Counted from the stretch's first letter, positions 7,471-16,761 are shown. The stretch is 64,000 nt of DNA from Massilia timonae CCUG 45783 (GCF_000315425.1 NZ_JH992925.1:150208-214207), one strand, 5' to 3'. Numbers and translations: made by a program. Notes: a model not told the origin generated them from the letters alone.

Positions 7471-8796
7471 TCAGCGCTGCTTGCGCGCGGACGAGGTATT
7501 GCGGGCGATGCGCTTGCCGCTCTTGCTGGCGCCCGCCTTGGCCTTGAAGCGCGAGGCATTGCGCTTGGCCTTGCTGCGGTCGCTCTCGAAGGCCAGCACG
7601 GCGTTCTCGATGATGTTCTCGGCGATGTCGCCCTGGTTCGAGGCCGAGGTCTTCGGCACCAGGATCGTCGAGCCGGCCTTCAGGCGCATCTGCGGCGGGA
7701 TGTTGTTGGCCTGGCGGATGACTTCGGGCGTGGTGCCGAATTTCGAGGCCAGTTGGGAAATCGTCACGCGGGCGCTGGTGATCTTGTGCGTGGTCCAGGT
7801 GGACAGGGCATGGCCCCATTGCGCCAGGTTGATGTGGAATTTCTCGGCGTTTTCTTTCGGCAGCAGGATCTTGGTGCGCTCGCCGCCGATGATGACCGGC
7901 TTCTTGAACTGCGGATTGAGCGCCTTGAATTCGTCGAGCGACATTTCGGCCAGCTGGGCCGCGATGGCCAGGTCGATGTCGCTGGTCTTGTCGACCGTGG
8001 TGAAATAAGGCTGGTTGTCGATTGCCGGCAGGGTGACGCCATACTGGGAAGGATTGGCCACCACGTTCTTGACCGCCTGCAGCTTCGGCACGTAGTTGCG
8101 GGTTTCGGCCGGCATCAGCTCGGCCAGGCTGTCGAAGTCGGTCGGCTTGCCCAGTTCCTGGTTTTTCTTGATGGCGCGCTGAACATTGCCTTCGCCCCAG
8201 TTATATGCCGCCAGGGCCAGCGGCCAGTCGCCGAACATCGTGTACAGGCGTTGCAAGTAGGACAGGGCGGCGTCGGTCGAGGCGATCACGCCGCGCCGCT
8301 CGTCCTTGAACATGTTCTGGCGCAGGTCGAAGTCCTTGCCGGTGCCCGGCACGAACTGCCACAGGCCGGCGGCGTTGGCGCTCGACATGGCTTGCGGATT
8401 GAAGGCCGACTCGATCACCGGCAGCAGCGCCAGCTCGGTCGGCATGCCGCGCTTTTCGAGTTCCGACACCACGTGATACAGATAGGGCGAGGCGCGCCCG
8501 GAAATGCGGGACAGGTTGCCCGGGTGGGCCGCATAGGCCTGGGTGTGGCGCGTCACCAGGGCATTGTTCAGGTCGGGAATCGCATAGCCGCTGCGGATGC
8601 GGCCCCAGACATCGGTCTCACGGTAGTCGTCGGCGTCCAGCTTCATCGGCGACAGCGCCGGGCGTTCGATGCTGGGCGCGGCGTAGGCGCCTGAAGCCGG
8701 AGCCGCGTCCATCGCCTGACTCAGCGGCGCTGCTGCCAGGAGGGCCAGCGCGGCCAGGGTGAAGATGGAGCGTTTCGTGTCGTGCATGGGCTTCAT
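7471..8796 (-). CDS. mltD: Membrane-bound lytic murein transglycosylase, MltD-like
   Basis: A 441-residue exported peptidoglycan lytic transglycosylase. Residues 8-30 form a signal peptide (basic DTKR followed by a hydrophobic Leu/Ala core ending LSQA); no lipobox Cys is visible, unlike E. coli MltD. The SLT domain has the catalytic Glu in LLPVIESAFNPQA (E129), then NAAGLWQFVPGTGK and the LALAAYNWGEGNV block. A single LysM-type repeat (ISQLASKFGTTPEVIRQANN then a VP end) lies at about residues 345-390; family members often carry more than one. The C-terminal 55 residues are very basic (SKAKRNASRFKAKAG). It would cleave glycan strands to 1,6-anhydro-MurNAc ends. A second ATG three codons in is an equally possible start. 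Confidence 0.9.
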   Translation of the reverse strand: MKPMHDTKRSIFTLAALALLAAAPLSQAMDAAPASGAYAAPSIERPALSPMKLDADDYRETDVWGRIRSGYAIPDLNNALVTRHTQAYAAHPGNLSRISGRASPYLYHVVSELEKRGMPTELALLPVIESAFNPQAMSSANAAGLWQFVPGTGKDFDLRQNMFKDERRGVIASTDAALSYLQRLYTMFGDWPLALAAYNWGEGNVQRAIKKNQELGKPTDFDSLAELMPAETRNYVPKLQAVKNVVANPSQYGVTLPAIDNQPYFTTVDKTSDIDLAIAAQLAEMSLDEFKALNPQFKKPVIIGGERTKILLPKENAEKFHINLAQWGHALSTWTTHKITSARVTISQLASKFGTTPEVIRQANNIPPQMRLKAGSTILVPKTSASNQGDIAENIIENAVLAFESDRSKAKRNASRFKAKAGASKSGKRIARNTSSARKQR

Positions 8797-9119
8797 GAGG
8801 CGTTTCCAGTGTTGCGTCCAGGAACGAACGGACAGGACAAGAGGGCAGTGTACGTATCAATTGTCGAGTCAGTCAAGAATTAAGTCGCTGTCGTTACAAT
8901 TCAGGCCGAAGGAAAAATGTCATCCGTTGGCATCATGAAAACGGAAGATGCCGTACATATCACGGATATTGACGAGCAGGACGCTTTTTGCCCGACCCAC
9001 CTCGAATAACGGTCGCGTCTGGCAAACCTTAGCGCCGTGGCGGGGTCGAACTATGAGTGGGCGCAAAGAGTGCGTACAATCCAGGCTTTGCTGTTCGCCT
9101 CGCTTTCGAAAGTTTCACC
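8797..9119. other. Divergent spacer, no gene seen
   Basis: A 323-bp spacer between the leftward transglycosylase gene and the rightward DUF1415 gene. Its AT content is higher than in the flanking genes around 8860-8990, as expected for promoters on both strands, but no confident -35/-10 pair, repeat or RNA motif could be assigned. Short frames inside it have no ribosome site. Confidence 0.5.
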
Positions 9120-9686
9120 ATGAGCACCCCCAATCTGAACGCCGACGATGACGCCATCGTCGCCGCCACCCGCAAGTGGCTGGAGCGCGCCGTCATCGGC
9201 CTCAATCTCTGTCCCTTCGCCAAGTCGGTCTATGTCAAGGAGCAGGTGCGCTACGTCGTCTCGAACGCCACCACGCCCGAGCAATTGCTCGAAACCCTGA
9301 TGGACGAGCTGCAGCGCCTGTCCGACACCAGCCCGGAGCAGGTCGATACGACCTTGCTGATCCATCCTTTCGTGCTGAACGATTTCGAGGACTACAACGA
9401 GTTCCTGGACGTGGCCGATGTCGCGGTCGAGGACATGCAGCTCGACGGCGAGCTGCAGGTGGCGTCCTTCCACCCGGACTACCAGTTCGCGGACACCGAC
9501 GCCAACGATATCGCCAACTACACCAACCGCGCCCCGTATCCGATCCTGCACCTGCTGCGCGAGGACAGCATCGCGCGCGCGGTCGACGCCTTCCCGGAAG
9601 CGGAAGCGATCTTCGAGAAGAACATCGCCACCATGGAAAAGCTCGGCCATGAAGGCTGGGACAAGCTCGATGTCGGCCCGGCCTGA
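9120..9686 (+). CDS. DUF1415 family protein
   Basis: A 188-residue soluble protein of the DUF1415 family, recognised by the N-terminal TRKWLERAVIGLNLCPFAK block, in which the Cys is the conserved family residue, and by the ASFHPDYQFADT segment followed by NYTNRAPYPILHLLRE. The start at MSTPNLNADDD is chosen because the frame upstream has no family similarity. The function of DUF1415 is not known. It overlaps the next gene by 17 bp, so the two are probably co-translated. Confidence 0.85.
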   Translation: MSTPNLNADDDAIVAATRKWLERAVIGLNLCPFAKSVYVKEQVRYVVSNATTPEQLLETLMDELQRLSDTSPEQVDTTLLIHPFVLNDFEDYNEFLDVADVAVEDMQLDGELQVASFHPDYQFADTDANDIANYTNRAPYPILHLLREDSIARAVDAFPEAEAIFEKNIATMEKLGHEGWDKLDVGPA

Positions 9687-9888
9687 AGACGGCGCCCCCG
9701 CGGCGCCCTTGCCCGAACGTCCCGACACCCCGTGCGTGGCGGTGTGCTCGACCACCTTCGACGAGGTGTGCCGCGGCTGCGGCCGCACGGTCGCCGAAGT
9801 CGCCAACTGGGTGTCGATGGATGCCGCCACGAAGGAAGTCGTGTGGCAGCGCATCCTGGCGCAGGGTTATCCGCGCCGGAACAGTTAA
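9670..9888 (+). CDS. DUF1289 family small cysteine protein
   Basis: A 72-residue protein starting inside the end of the DUF1415 gene. It shows the DUF1289 signature: CVAVCSTTFDEVCRGCGRT, four cysteines spaced as in a small metal-binding knuckle, followed by EVANW and a VWQRIL helix. Family members are often fused or adjacent to other small proteins and are thought to bind Zn or Fe, but the function is unknown. The N-terminal 20 residues are Pro/Ala rich and probably disordered. Confidence 0.85.
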   Translation: MSARPEDGAPAAPLPERPDTPCVAVCSTTFDEVCRGCGRTVAEVANWVSMDAATKEVVWQRILAQGYPRRNS

Positions 9889-9897
9889 GCGCGGGGC

Positions 9898-10407
9898 TCA
9901 ATAGGCCCCGATGAAATCCTTCTTGCCGATCGGGACGCCGTTGTGGCGCAGGATCGCGTACGCCGTCGTCACGTGGAAGAAGAACTGCGGCAGCGCGAAG
10001 TGCGTCAGGTAGCGCGCGCCGTCGTCGAACTGGCGCGCCCGCTCGCCGCTGCCATGGGTGATAGGACGGGTGGCGCCGGCTTCCACATCCGCCGCTTTCA
10101 GGCTGTCGATGAAGCCCAGCGTCTTGCTGATGCGCTGCTGCAGCTCGGCGAAGGTGTGCTCGCCATCCTCGTAGCGCGGCGGCTCGACCCCGGCCAGGCG
10201 CGCGCTCGCGCCCTTGGCGAAGTCGGTGGCGATCTGGACCTGCCTGGCCAGCGGGAACATGTCGGGGTAGAGGCGCGCCTGCAGCAGGGCGTCCGGCTCG
10301 ATGCGGCGCTCCTGGGCGTGGGCCTCGGCTTTTTCAAGCACTGCGGCGAGGCTGCCCAGCAGCTGGCGGAATACCGGCACCGAGGCGGCGTACAGGGAAT
10401 GGCTCAT
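9898..10407 (-). CDS. DUF1993 family (DinB-like) protein
   Basis: A 169-residue protein matching DUF1993, a four-helix-bundle family distantly related to DinB/YfiT. Landmarks are the N-terminal YAASVPVFRQLLGSLAAVLEK helix, ARLYPDMFPLARQVQIATDF, and the C-terminal TAYAILRHNGVPIGKKDFIG. An AGGAG site lies just upstream of the ATG. It sits alone, convergent with the DUF1289 gene and divergent from the GGDEF/EAL gene. The biochemical role is unknown; members lack the full DinB metal triad. Confidence 0.85.
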   Translation of the reverse strand: MSHSLYAASVPVFRQLLGSLAAVLEKAEAHAQERRIEPDALLQARLYPDMFPLARQVQIATDFAKGASARLAGVEPPRYEDGEHTFAELQQRISKTLGFIDSLKAADVEAGATRPITHGSGERARQFDDGARYLTHFALPQFFFHVTTAYAILRHNGVPIGKKDFIGAY

Positions 10408-10570
10408 CTGGTTCTCCTATTCTGGTTAGTCCAATAGCATCGCGATCATAGCAAGTCTTGTCGCGCGCCGTTGACGCACCCGACCGCATAATTAGTGACT
10501 CCCGGCAAGCAACTGTGCATAATCTGGCCATCCTTTATGCATCGGGCTTAGCAGGCCCAGTCCCGCATCC

Positions 10571-13432
10571 ATGTCGAGTCCCGCTGCCCGCACCCCGTCC
10601 CGCCTGCGTTCGCTGTATGGCCGTTCGTTGTACGGTGCGCTGCTGCTGGTGGTGTTCGCCGGCCTGCTGGCCCCCGCCGTGGTCGGCAGCTACCTGCTGG
10701 TCGGCCTGCAGCAGCGCGCGGGCGCCAGCCCGAACGACACGCTGCAGGGCAATTACGCGCTGGTGCTGGCGCTGCAGCTGGCGGTGTCGCTGCTCCTGAT
10801 CGCGTTGCTGCTGCGGCGGCGCCTGCTGTCGCCGCTGCGCAAGCTGATGGGCTTTTCGGACCGCCTGGCGCGCGGCGACTTCGAGACGCCGCTGGCGCTG
10901 TCGGCCCACGACGAGCTGGGGCAGCTGGGCGAGCAGATGGAGCGCATGCGCCTGGCGATCCGCGACCTGTTCGCCGACGTCGCGCGCCGCGAGGAACAGT
11001 TCCGCACCATCGTGACCCAGGTCCCGGGCGCCGTCTACCGCGTGCGCGCGGGCGGGGCGATCGAATTCGTCAGCGACGAGATCGAGAAGATCACCGGCTA
11101 CCCGTCAGCGCGCTTCATGTGCGCCACGACCGAAGACTGGGCGGACATCGTCCATCCGGAAGACCGGCGCGTCTACCACCGCGCCGTCCGCGACGCGGCC
11201 CTGTCGGGAAACGCCTACGAGATGGAGTACCGGATCATCGACGCCTACGGCATCGAGCGCTGGGTGCAGGAGCGCGGCCAGCCGCAGGCCGCCTGGGATC
11301 CGGCGCTGCATGGGCCGGACGGCGTGCGGATGGACGGCATCATCTCGGACATCAGCGAGCGCCGCCACGACGAGATGCGCATCGAGGCCTTGCTGGCCGA
11401 GCAGGGCGCGATCCTGGACAACGTCATGTTCGGCGTGCTGTTCGTGCGCCAGCGCCGCATCGTCTCCAGCAACCGCCGCTGCGAGGAGCTGTTCGGCTAC
11501 GGCGAAGGCGTCATGGTGGGGCAGTCGACCGCGATCCTGTATCCGAACCACGACGACTACGCACGCATCGGCGTCGAACAGTATCCGCTGCTCGAGAAAG
11601 GCATGGACCTGGGCGAGGAGCGCCAGCTGCGCCACCGCGACGGCAGCCTGTTCTGGTGCCTGATGAGCGGCTGCGCGCTGGAGCCGAACCGCGCCGACGA
11701 GGGCAGCATCTGGGTGTTCGCCGACATCACCGAACGCAAGCTGGCCGAGGAAAAGCTGCGCCTGTCGGCCAACGTCCTGGAACACATCGCCGACGGCGTG
11801 ATGGTGCTCGACGTGCATGGCCGGATCGTGGCCACCAATCCCGCCTTCACCCGCATCACCGGTTACGCCGAGCACGAGGCATTGGGGCGTGCGTCGAGCC
11901 TGTCGTCCCACGACGCGGCGGGCAGCCGCAACGATCCCGCCCTGTACCAGGAACTGTGGCGCGAGCTCGGCGCGTCAGGCTTCTGGCGCGGCGAGATCTG
12001 GGACACGCGCAAGGGCGGCGACGCCTACCTGGAAGCGCTCACGGTGTCGGCGGTGCGCGACGACGACGGCGCCACCACCCACTATGTGTGCGTGTTCAGC
12101 GACATCACGCGCGCGCGCGAATCGCAGATCCAGCTCGACCACCTGGCCCACCACGATGCGCTGACCGCGCTGCCCAACCGCCTGCTGTACCACGACCGCT
12201 TGCGTCACGCGATGGCGCGCGCCGAACGCGACGGCGAGCAGCTGGCGGTGCTGTTCATCGACCTCGACCGCTTCAAGAACGTCAACGACACGCTCGGCCA
12301 CCACGTGGGCGACGAGTTGCTCAAGCAGGCGGCGCAGGCGCTGTCGCGCTGCCTGCGCGAAGGCGACACCCTGGCGCGCCTGGGCGGCGACGAATTCATC
12401 GTGCTGCTGGAAGACGTCGACGGCGTGCGTGGCGCCACGCGGGTGGCCGACAAGCTGATGGCGATGTTCGAGCAGCCTTTCGAGGTCTCGGGCCACGAGC
12501 TGTTCGTCACCGGCAGCGTCGGCATCAGCCTGTATCCGCGGGACGGGCACGATATGCACATCCTGATCCGCAATGCCGACGTCGCGATGTACCAGGCCAA
12601 GGCGCGCGGCCGCAACGGCTACCGCTTCTACGCCCCGACGATGAGCGGCGACGGCGCGCTGCGCCTGCGCATGGAGGCGCTGCTGCGGCGCGCGATCGAG
12701 AAGCGCGAGATCCATCTGGCCTACCAGCCGCAGGTCGAGATCGACAGCGGCCGCCTGGTCGGCGTCGAGGCCCTGCTGCGCTGGAACAGTCCCGAACTGG
12801 GGCAGGTGGCGCCAAGCCGCTTCATCCCGCTGGCCGAGGACACCGGCTTCATCGGCCAGCTGGGCCAGTGGGTGCTGCAGGAAGCGTGCCGCCAGATGGT
12901 GGCGTGGGAAGCGCAGGGCCTGGCGGTGCCGAAGATCGCCGTCAACCTGTCGGTGCGCCAGTTCGAGCGCGGCGGCATGGCCGCCGCCGTGGCCGCGGTG
13001 CTGGGCGACACCGGCCTGGCGCCGCAGCGCCTGCAGCTCGAGGTGACGGAATCGGCGATCATGAACACGGGCGACGCGCTGCAGTACGTGAACGACCTGC
13101 ATGCGATCGGCGTCTGCCTCGCGATCGACGACTTCGGCACCGGCTACTCGTCGCTGGCCTACCTGAAGCAGTTGCCGGTGCAGACCCTCAAGATCGACCG
13201 CAGCTTCATCAAGGACATCCCGCAGGATCCGGACGACGAGGCGATCGCGATCGCCATCATCCAGCTCGGCAAGAGCATGAACCTGTCGGTGATCGCGGAA
13301 GGCGTCGAGCGCGAGGACCAGGCGGCTTTCCTGCTGCGCCACGGCTGCAGGCTCGCCCAGGGCTATTTGTATGGCAAGCCGCTCGGGCACGACGAGATCC
13401 TGGCGCGCTGGGGAGTGACGCAGGATGCATGA
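10571..13432 (+). CDS. Membrane PAS-GGDEF-EAL cyclic di-GMP protein
   Basis: A 953-residue signalling protein. Two membrane segments (about residues 22-48 and 64-82) enclose a very short periplasmic loop, followed by a HAMP linker (about 83-135), then three PAS domains (about 140-265, 275-390, 395-520), a GGDEF domain with the intact GGDEF motif at residues 605-609, and an EAL domain with EAL at 733-735, EVTES, IDDFGTGYSS and KIDRSFIKDI. Both catalytic halves look competent, so it could make or break cyclic di-GMP, with the PAS domains as sensors. It has no obvious partner except the oxidoreductase gene that overlaps its end by 8 bp. Confidence 0.92.
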   Translation: MSSPAARTPSRLRSLYGRSLYGALLLVVFAGLLAPAVVGSYLLVGLQQRAGASPNDTLQGNYALVLALQLAVSLLLIALLLRRRLLSPLRKLMGFSDRLARGDFETPLALSAHDELGQLGEQMERMRLAIRDLFADVARREEQFRTIVTQVPGAVYRVRAGGAIEFVSDEIEKITGYPSARFMCATTEDWADIVHPEDRRVYHRAVRDAALSGNAYEMEYRIIDAYGIERWVQERGQPQAAWDPALHGPDGVRMDGIISDISERRHDEMRIEALLAEQGAILDNVMFGVLFVRQRRIVSSNRRCEELFGYGEGVMVGQSTAILYPNHDDYARIGVEQYPLLEKGMDLGEERQLRHRDGSLFWCLMSGCALEPNRADEGSIWVFADITERKLAEEKLRLSANVLEHIADGVMVLDVHGRIVATNPAFTRITGYAEHEALGRASSLSSHDAAGSRNDPALYQELWRELGASGFWRGEIWDTRKGGDAYLEALTVSAVRDDDGATTHYVCVFSDITRARESQIQLDHLAHHDALTALPNRLLYHDRLRHAMARAERDGEQLAVLFIDLDRFKNVNDTLGHHVGDELLKQAAQALSRCLREGDTLARLGGDEFIVLLEDVDGVRGATRVADKLMAMFEQPFEVSGHELFVTGSVGISLYPRDGHDMHILIRNADVAMYQAKARGRNGYRFYAPTMSGDGALRLRMEALLRRAIEKREIHLAYQPQVEIDSGRLVGVEALLRWNSPELGQVAPSRFIPLAEDTGFIGQLGQWVLQEACRQMVAWEAQGLAVPKIAVNLSVRQFERGGMAAAVAAVLGDTGLAPQRLQLEVTESAIMNTGDALQYVNDLHAIGVCLAIDDFGTGYSSLAYLKQLPVQTLKIDRSFIKDIPQDPDDEAIAIAIIQLGKSMNLSVIAEGVEREDQAAFLLRHGCRLAQGYLYGKPLGHDEILARWGVTQDA

Positions 13433-15701
13433 GAGGATGCGTAAGCCCACTCGCCGCAGCTTCCTGCTGGCCGGCCTGGCCGCCGGCGGCGCGCTGCTGA
13501 TCGGCTGGGGCGCGCAGCCGCCGCGCCAGCGCCTGCATCCTGCGCGGCCGCTGGCGCTCGCCGGCGACGAGGTCGCGCTCAATGGCTGGGTCGCGCTCGC
13601 GCCCGACGGCACGGTGTCGGTGGTGGTGCCGCGCAGCGAGATGGGGCAGGGCGTGCACACGGCGCTGCCGATGCTGGTGGCCGAGGAACTCGACGTCGGC
13701 CTGGACGCGGTGCGCGTCATCCAGCCGCCGATCGACAAGATCTACGCCAACGTCACGGTGCTGCGCGAGAACCTGCCGTTCCACCCGGACGACGCCGGCC
13801 GCACGGCCCAGGGCGCCCAGTGGCTGATGGCCAAGGTCGGCCGCGAGCTGGGCATCATGTTCACCGGCGGCTCGAGCAGCGTGCGCGACGCCTGGCTGCC
13901 GATGCGCGAAGCGGGCGCGTTGGCGCGCGCGATGCTGGTGAAGGCGGCTGCGCAGGAGTGGGGCGCGCGTGTGGAGGATTGCCGCACCGAAGACGGCTTC
14001 GTGATCCACCTTGATGGCCGCAGCGCCGGCTATGGCGCGCTGGCCGCCCTGGCGGCGCAGGCCGGCGCGGGCCTCACCGCGCGGGACGTGCGCCTCAAGC
14101 CGCCGTCGGCGTTTCGCCTGATCGGCCGGCCGCAGCCGCGCCTGGACAGCCGCGCCAAGGCCGACGGCAGCGCGCGCTTCGGCATCGATGCGCGGCCGGC
14201 CAGGATGGTGTATGCGGCCCTGGCGATGGCGCCGACGATCGGCGCCACGGTCGCCGCCTTCGACGCCGACGCCGTGCGCCGGATGCCGGGCGTGCTGGCC
14301 GTGGTCGACGTCTCGTCCGCGCTCGCGGGGCGCACCGGCGCCGGGGCCGGCGTGGCGGTGGTGGCGTCCACCTGGTGGCAGGCGCGCCAGGCGGCCCAGG
14401 CCTTGCCCGTCACCTGGCAGCCGGGCGAGGGTGCGGCGCTGTCGAGCGCAGCGATCCTGGCCGGCCTGGCGCGCGCGCTCGATGAGGAGCGTGGCTATGT
14501 GTACCACGAGACCGGGGCGCAAGAGGTCGAGGGCGCCGTGCGCACGCTGCGCGCCGAATACCGCGCGCCGTTCCTGGCGCATGCGGCGCTGGAACCGGTC
14601 AACTGCACCGCCCAGGTCGCGCGCGGCAAGGTGCGGCTGTGGGCCTCGACCCAGGTGCCGAGCATCGCGGTCGACTGCGCCGCGCGCGTGGCCGGGGTGG
14701 CGCGCGAGGACGTGGCGATCGAGGTCATGTTGCTGGGCGGCGGCTTCGGACGCCGGCTCGAGGTCGACATGGTGGCGCAGGCGGTGGCCATCGCCAAGGC
14801 GCTCGATGGCCAGCCGGTGCAGCTGATCTGGAGCCGCGAGCAGGACACGATGCATGACGTCTACCGGCCGGCGGCGCTGGCGCGCTTCACGGCGCAGCTG
14901 GACGAAGGCGGGAACATCCTGGCCTGGGACAACAAGTCGGCGAGCGGCGCCATCGGCCACCAGTACTTCGAACGCAGCCTGGGCCTGCCGGGCGTGGGGC
15001 CGGACAAGACCACCGCCGAGGGCGAATACGACCATCAATATGCGATCCCGAACCAGCGCGTGGCGCACGTGACGGTCGACAGCGCCGTGCCGATCGGCTA
15101 CTGGCGTTCGGTCGGGCACTCGCACAATGCCTTCTTCAAGGAGTCGTTCCTGGACGAGGTGGCGCACGCCGGCGGCCAGGATCCGGTGGCCTTGCGGCGC
15201 AAGCTGCTGGCGCGCCATCCGCGCGCGCTGGCGGTGCTGGACGCGGCAGTGGCCGCCGCCGGCCAGCCGCCGCCACGGCGGGCCCATGGCGTGGCGCTGC
15301 ACCGCTCGTTCGGCAGCATGGTGGCCCAGGTGGCCGAGGTCTCGGTCGACGGTAGAGAGATCCGCGTGCACCGCGTGGTGTGCGCGATCGATTGCGGCCT
15401 GGTGGTCAATCCCACTATCGTGGCCCAGCAGGTCGAATCCAGCGTGGTGTTCGGCCTGTCGGCGGCGCTGGCCGGCGAGATCACGATCGAACAAGGCAAG
15501 GTGCGGCAGTCGAACTTCGGCGACTATCCGCTGCTGCGCATCGGCCAGGCGCCGCAGGTGGAGATCATCGTCATGGCAAGCCGCGCGCACCCCGAAGGCG
15601 TGGGCGAGCCGGCCGTGCCGCCGGTGGCGCCGGCGGTGGCGGCGGCGGTGTTCAAGCTGACCGGGCAGCGCCTGCGCAGCCTGCCATTGACACTGAATTG
15701 A
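13425..15701 (+). CDS. Molybdopterin-binding aldehyde/isoquinoline dehydrogenase large subunit
   Basis: A 758-residue protein of the xanthine dehydrogenase/aldehyde oxidase large-subunit family, IorB/CoxL type. The N-terminus has a Tat signal (TRRSFLLAG plus a hydrophobic stretch), so it is folded before export to the periplasm. Molybdopterin motifs are visible: GQGVHTALPMLVAEEL near residue 70, GGGFGRR near 440 and the C-terminal EGVGEPAVPPVAPA with the catalytic-type Glu. Such enzymes hydroxylate N-heterocycles or oxidise aldehydes and need a small [2Fe-2S] subunit and usually a cytochrome; neither is adjacent here. The start overlaps the c-di-GMP gene by 8 bp, suggesting coupling. The substrate is unknown. 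Confidence 0.85.
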   Translation: MHERMRKPTRRSFLLAGLAAGGALLIGWGAQPPRQRLHPARPLALAGDEVALNGWVALAPDGTVSVVVPRSEMGQGVHTALPMLVAEELDVGLDAVRVIQPPIDKIYANVTVLRENLPFHPDDAGRTAQGAQWLMAKVGRELGIMFTGGSSSVRDAWLPMREAGALARAMLVKAAAQEWGARVEDCRTEDGFVIHLDGRSAGYGALAALAAQAGAGLTARDVRLKPPSAFRLIGRPQPRLDSRAKADGSARFGIDARPARMVYAALAMAPTIGATVAAFDADAVRRMPGVLAVVDVSSALAGRTGAGAGVAVVASTWWQARQAAQALPVTWQPGEGAALSSAAILAGLARALDEERGYVYHETGAQEVEGAVRTLRAEYRAPFLAHAALEPVNCTAQVARGKVRLWASTQVPSIAVDCAARVAGVAREDVAIEVMLLGGGFGRRLEVDMVAQAVAIAKALDGQPVQLIWSREQDTMHDVYRPAALARFTAQLDEGGNILAWDNKSASGAIGHQYFERSLGLPGVGPDKTTAEGEYDHQYAIPNQRVAHVTVDSAVPIGYWRSVGHSHNAFFKESFLDEVAHAGGQDPVALRRKLLARHPRALAVLDAAVAAAGQPPPRRAHGVALHRSFGSMVAQVAEVSVDGREIRVHRVVCAIDCGLVVNPTIVAQQVESSVVFGLSAALAGEITIEQGKVRQSNFGDYPLLRIGQAPQVEIIVMASRAHPEGVGEPAVPPVAPAVAAAVFKLTGQRLRSLPLTLN

Positions 15702-15711
15702 GCGCCTGGCA

Positions 15712-16028
15712 GTCGCCGGCGATGCAGGCCGCCAGTTCGTCCGGATCCGGATCGACCCGGATCGCCAGGTCATAGCCTTCCTCGACCATGTCGACGCTGC
15801 GGTCTTCGGCCGTGATCTCGAGCTTGACGGTGGGATGGCACAGGACGAAGCCGGCGGCCAGCCTGCCCATCGCAGCTGCGAGAACAGCAGCGGCGCGCTG
15901 ATGCGCAGGCGGCCGCGCGGGCGGTCGGCGCCCGAGGCGATCGCCTCGGCCGTCTCGTCGATCTCGGCCAGCAAGACGCGGGTGCGCTCGTGCAGCGCCA
16001 GCCCTTCCTGGGTCAGTTTCAGCGTGCG
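15712..16028 (-). pseudogene. LysR-family regulator remnant, truncated and frameshifted
   Basis: Reading leftward, LysR similarity starts abruptly at RTLKLTQEGLALHERTRVLL (about 16028), continues through RPRGRLRISAPLLFSQLRW, then changes reading frame near 15870 to AGFVLCHPTVKLEITAEDRS and VDMVEEGYDLAIRV, and ends near 15715. The DNA-binding domain (about 55 codons) and the last third of the effector domain are missing, so the product cannot be functional. It lies directly against the end of the molybdopterin dehydrogenase gene, which an intact copy may once have regulated. Confidence 0.75.
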
Positions 16029-16030
16029 AC

Positions 16031-16207
16031 CCGGAACACAAGGTGACCTTCTCCCAGGCCTCGGGCCCGCGCGACAAGGCGCCGGGCGGTGCGGAAGAAC
16101 AGGCCGAGCAGGCCTGGATGGATGGCGAGAACGGCTACCGCAGCGCCTTGCTGTCGACGCTGGGGCGCACGCGTGATCTGCTGGCGCAGGGACAGCTTGA
16201 CGGTTGA
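16031..16207 (+). pseudogene. C-terminal fragment of an unrecognised gene
   Basis: An open frame of about 58 codons without a credible start reads HKVTFSQASGPRDKAPGGAE, continues through an acidic helix around AWMDGENGYRSALL and ends STLGRTRDLLAQGQLDG at a TGA (16205-16207). It looks like a natural protein end (amphipathic helix, normal codon use), but its 5' part is absent, replaced directly by the truncated LysR fragment. It may be the tail of a gene once divergent from that LysR gene, cut by the same deletion. The family was not identified. Confidence 0.4.
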
Positions 16208-16223
16208 AAGGCTTGGAGCTGGA

Positions 16224-16658
16224 TCAGTCCGGCGCGCCGAGCAGCACGCGCAGATTGCATTCCTCTTGCCAGTCGCGGCGCTCTGCGCTCGACTGCGCCA
16301 GGCGCGCCAGTTCGTCGTCGCCCTGCTCGGCCTGGGCCTGGATCAGCCGGTCGGCCACGCCGCCGTCCGGCACCATGGTGCCGAAGAAGGCGACGGTGTC
16401 GCCGCGCTGCAGCAGCAGGGTCGGAAAATTGTCGACGTCGAGGTCGCCCACCAGGTCGGCCTGGTCTTCGATGTCGATCCAGACGAACTGCTTGTCGGGA
16501 TGGCGCAGCGCCAGCTCGTCGAAGGTGGCGCGGTAGGTCGCGCAGGTGCCGCACCAGGCGGCGCACAGGCAGGCGACGGTCCAGCCGTCGCCATGGACGG
16601 CGGCGGCGACGGCGTCGCGGGTGGTGGAGTCGAGGGTCAGGCTCTGCATGTGCGGCAT
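16224..16658 (-). CDS. Thioredoxin-family protein
   Basis: A 144-residue thioredoxin-fold protein. The redox motif is WCGTC (C36 and C39), a variant of the usual WCGPC, followed by FVWIDIEDQADLVGDLDVDN and the cis-Pro loop NFPTLLLQRGD. No signal peptide is present, so it is cytoplasmic. The C-terminal 35 residues after the fold are charged and contain one more Cys (ECNLRVL). The start is placed at MPHMQSL; the longer open frame would overlap the divergent tsaB gene. A role in disulfide reduction is expected, partner unknown. Confidence 0.85.
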   Translation of the reverse strand: MPHMQSLTLDSTTRDAVAAAVHGDGWTVACLCAAWCGTCATYRATFDELALRHPDKQFVWIDIEDQADLVGDLDVDNFPTLLLQRGDTVAFFGTMVPDGGVADRLIQAQAEQGDDELARLAQSSAERRDWQEECNLRVLLGAPD

Positions 16659-16761
16659 TGTACAGCGAGTTGCGGACGATGTTGCAGCGCGGTGGCGCAT
16701 TGCGGCGGCGATCTGCCGTCGCGCCATGGAAGCCCTCGGGCCGAGAAGGTAAAATAGCGGA

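Noticed and set aside
8948..9151. A short rightward frame upstream of the DUF1415 gene
   Set aside because: It runs into the DUF1415 gene in another frame and lacks a ribosome site.
13257..15974. A long leftward open frame across the molybdopterin dehydrogenase gene
   Set aside because: Only its first part corresponds to the LysR remnant; the rest is the antisense shadow of the dehydrogenase.
15835..16176. A 113-codon rightward frame across the LysR remnant
   Set aside because: It is antisense to the recognisable LysR similarity and has no similarity of its own.
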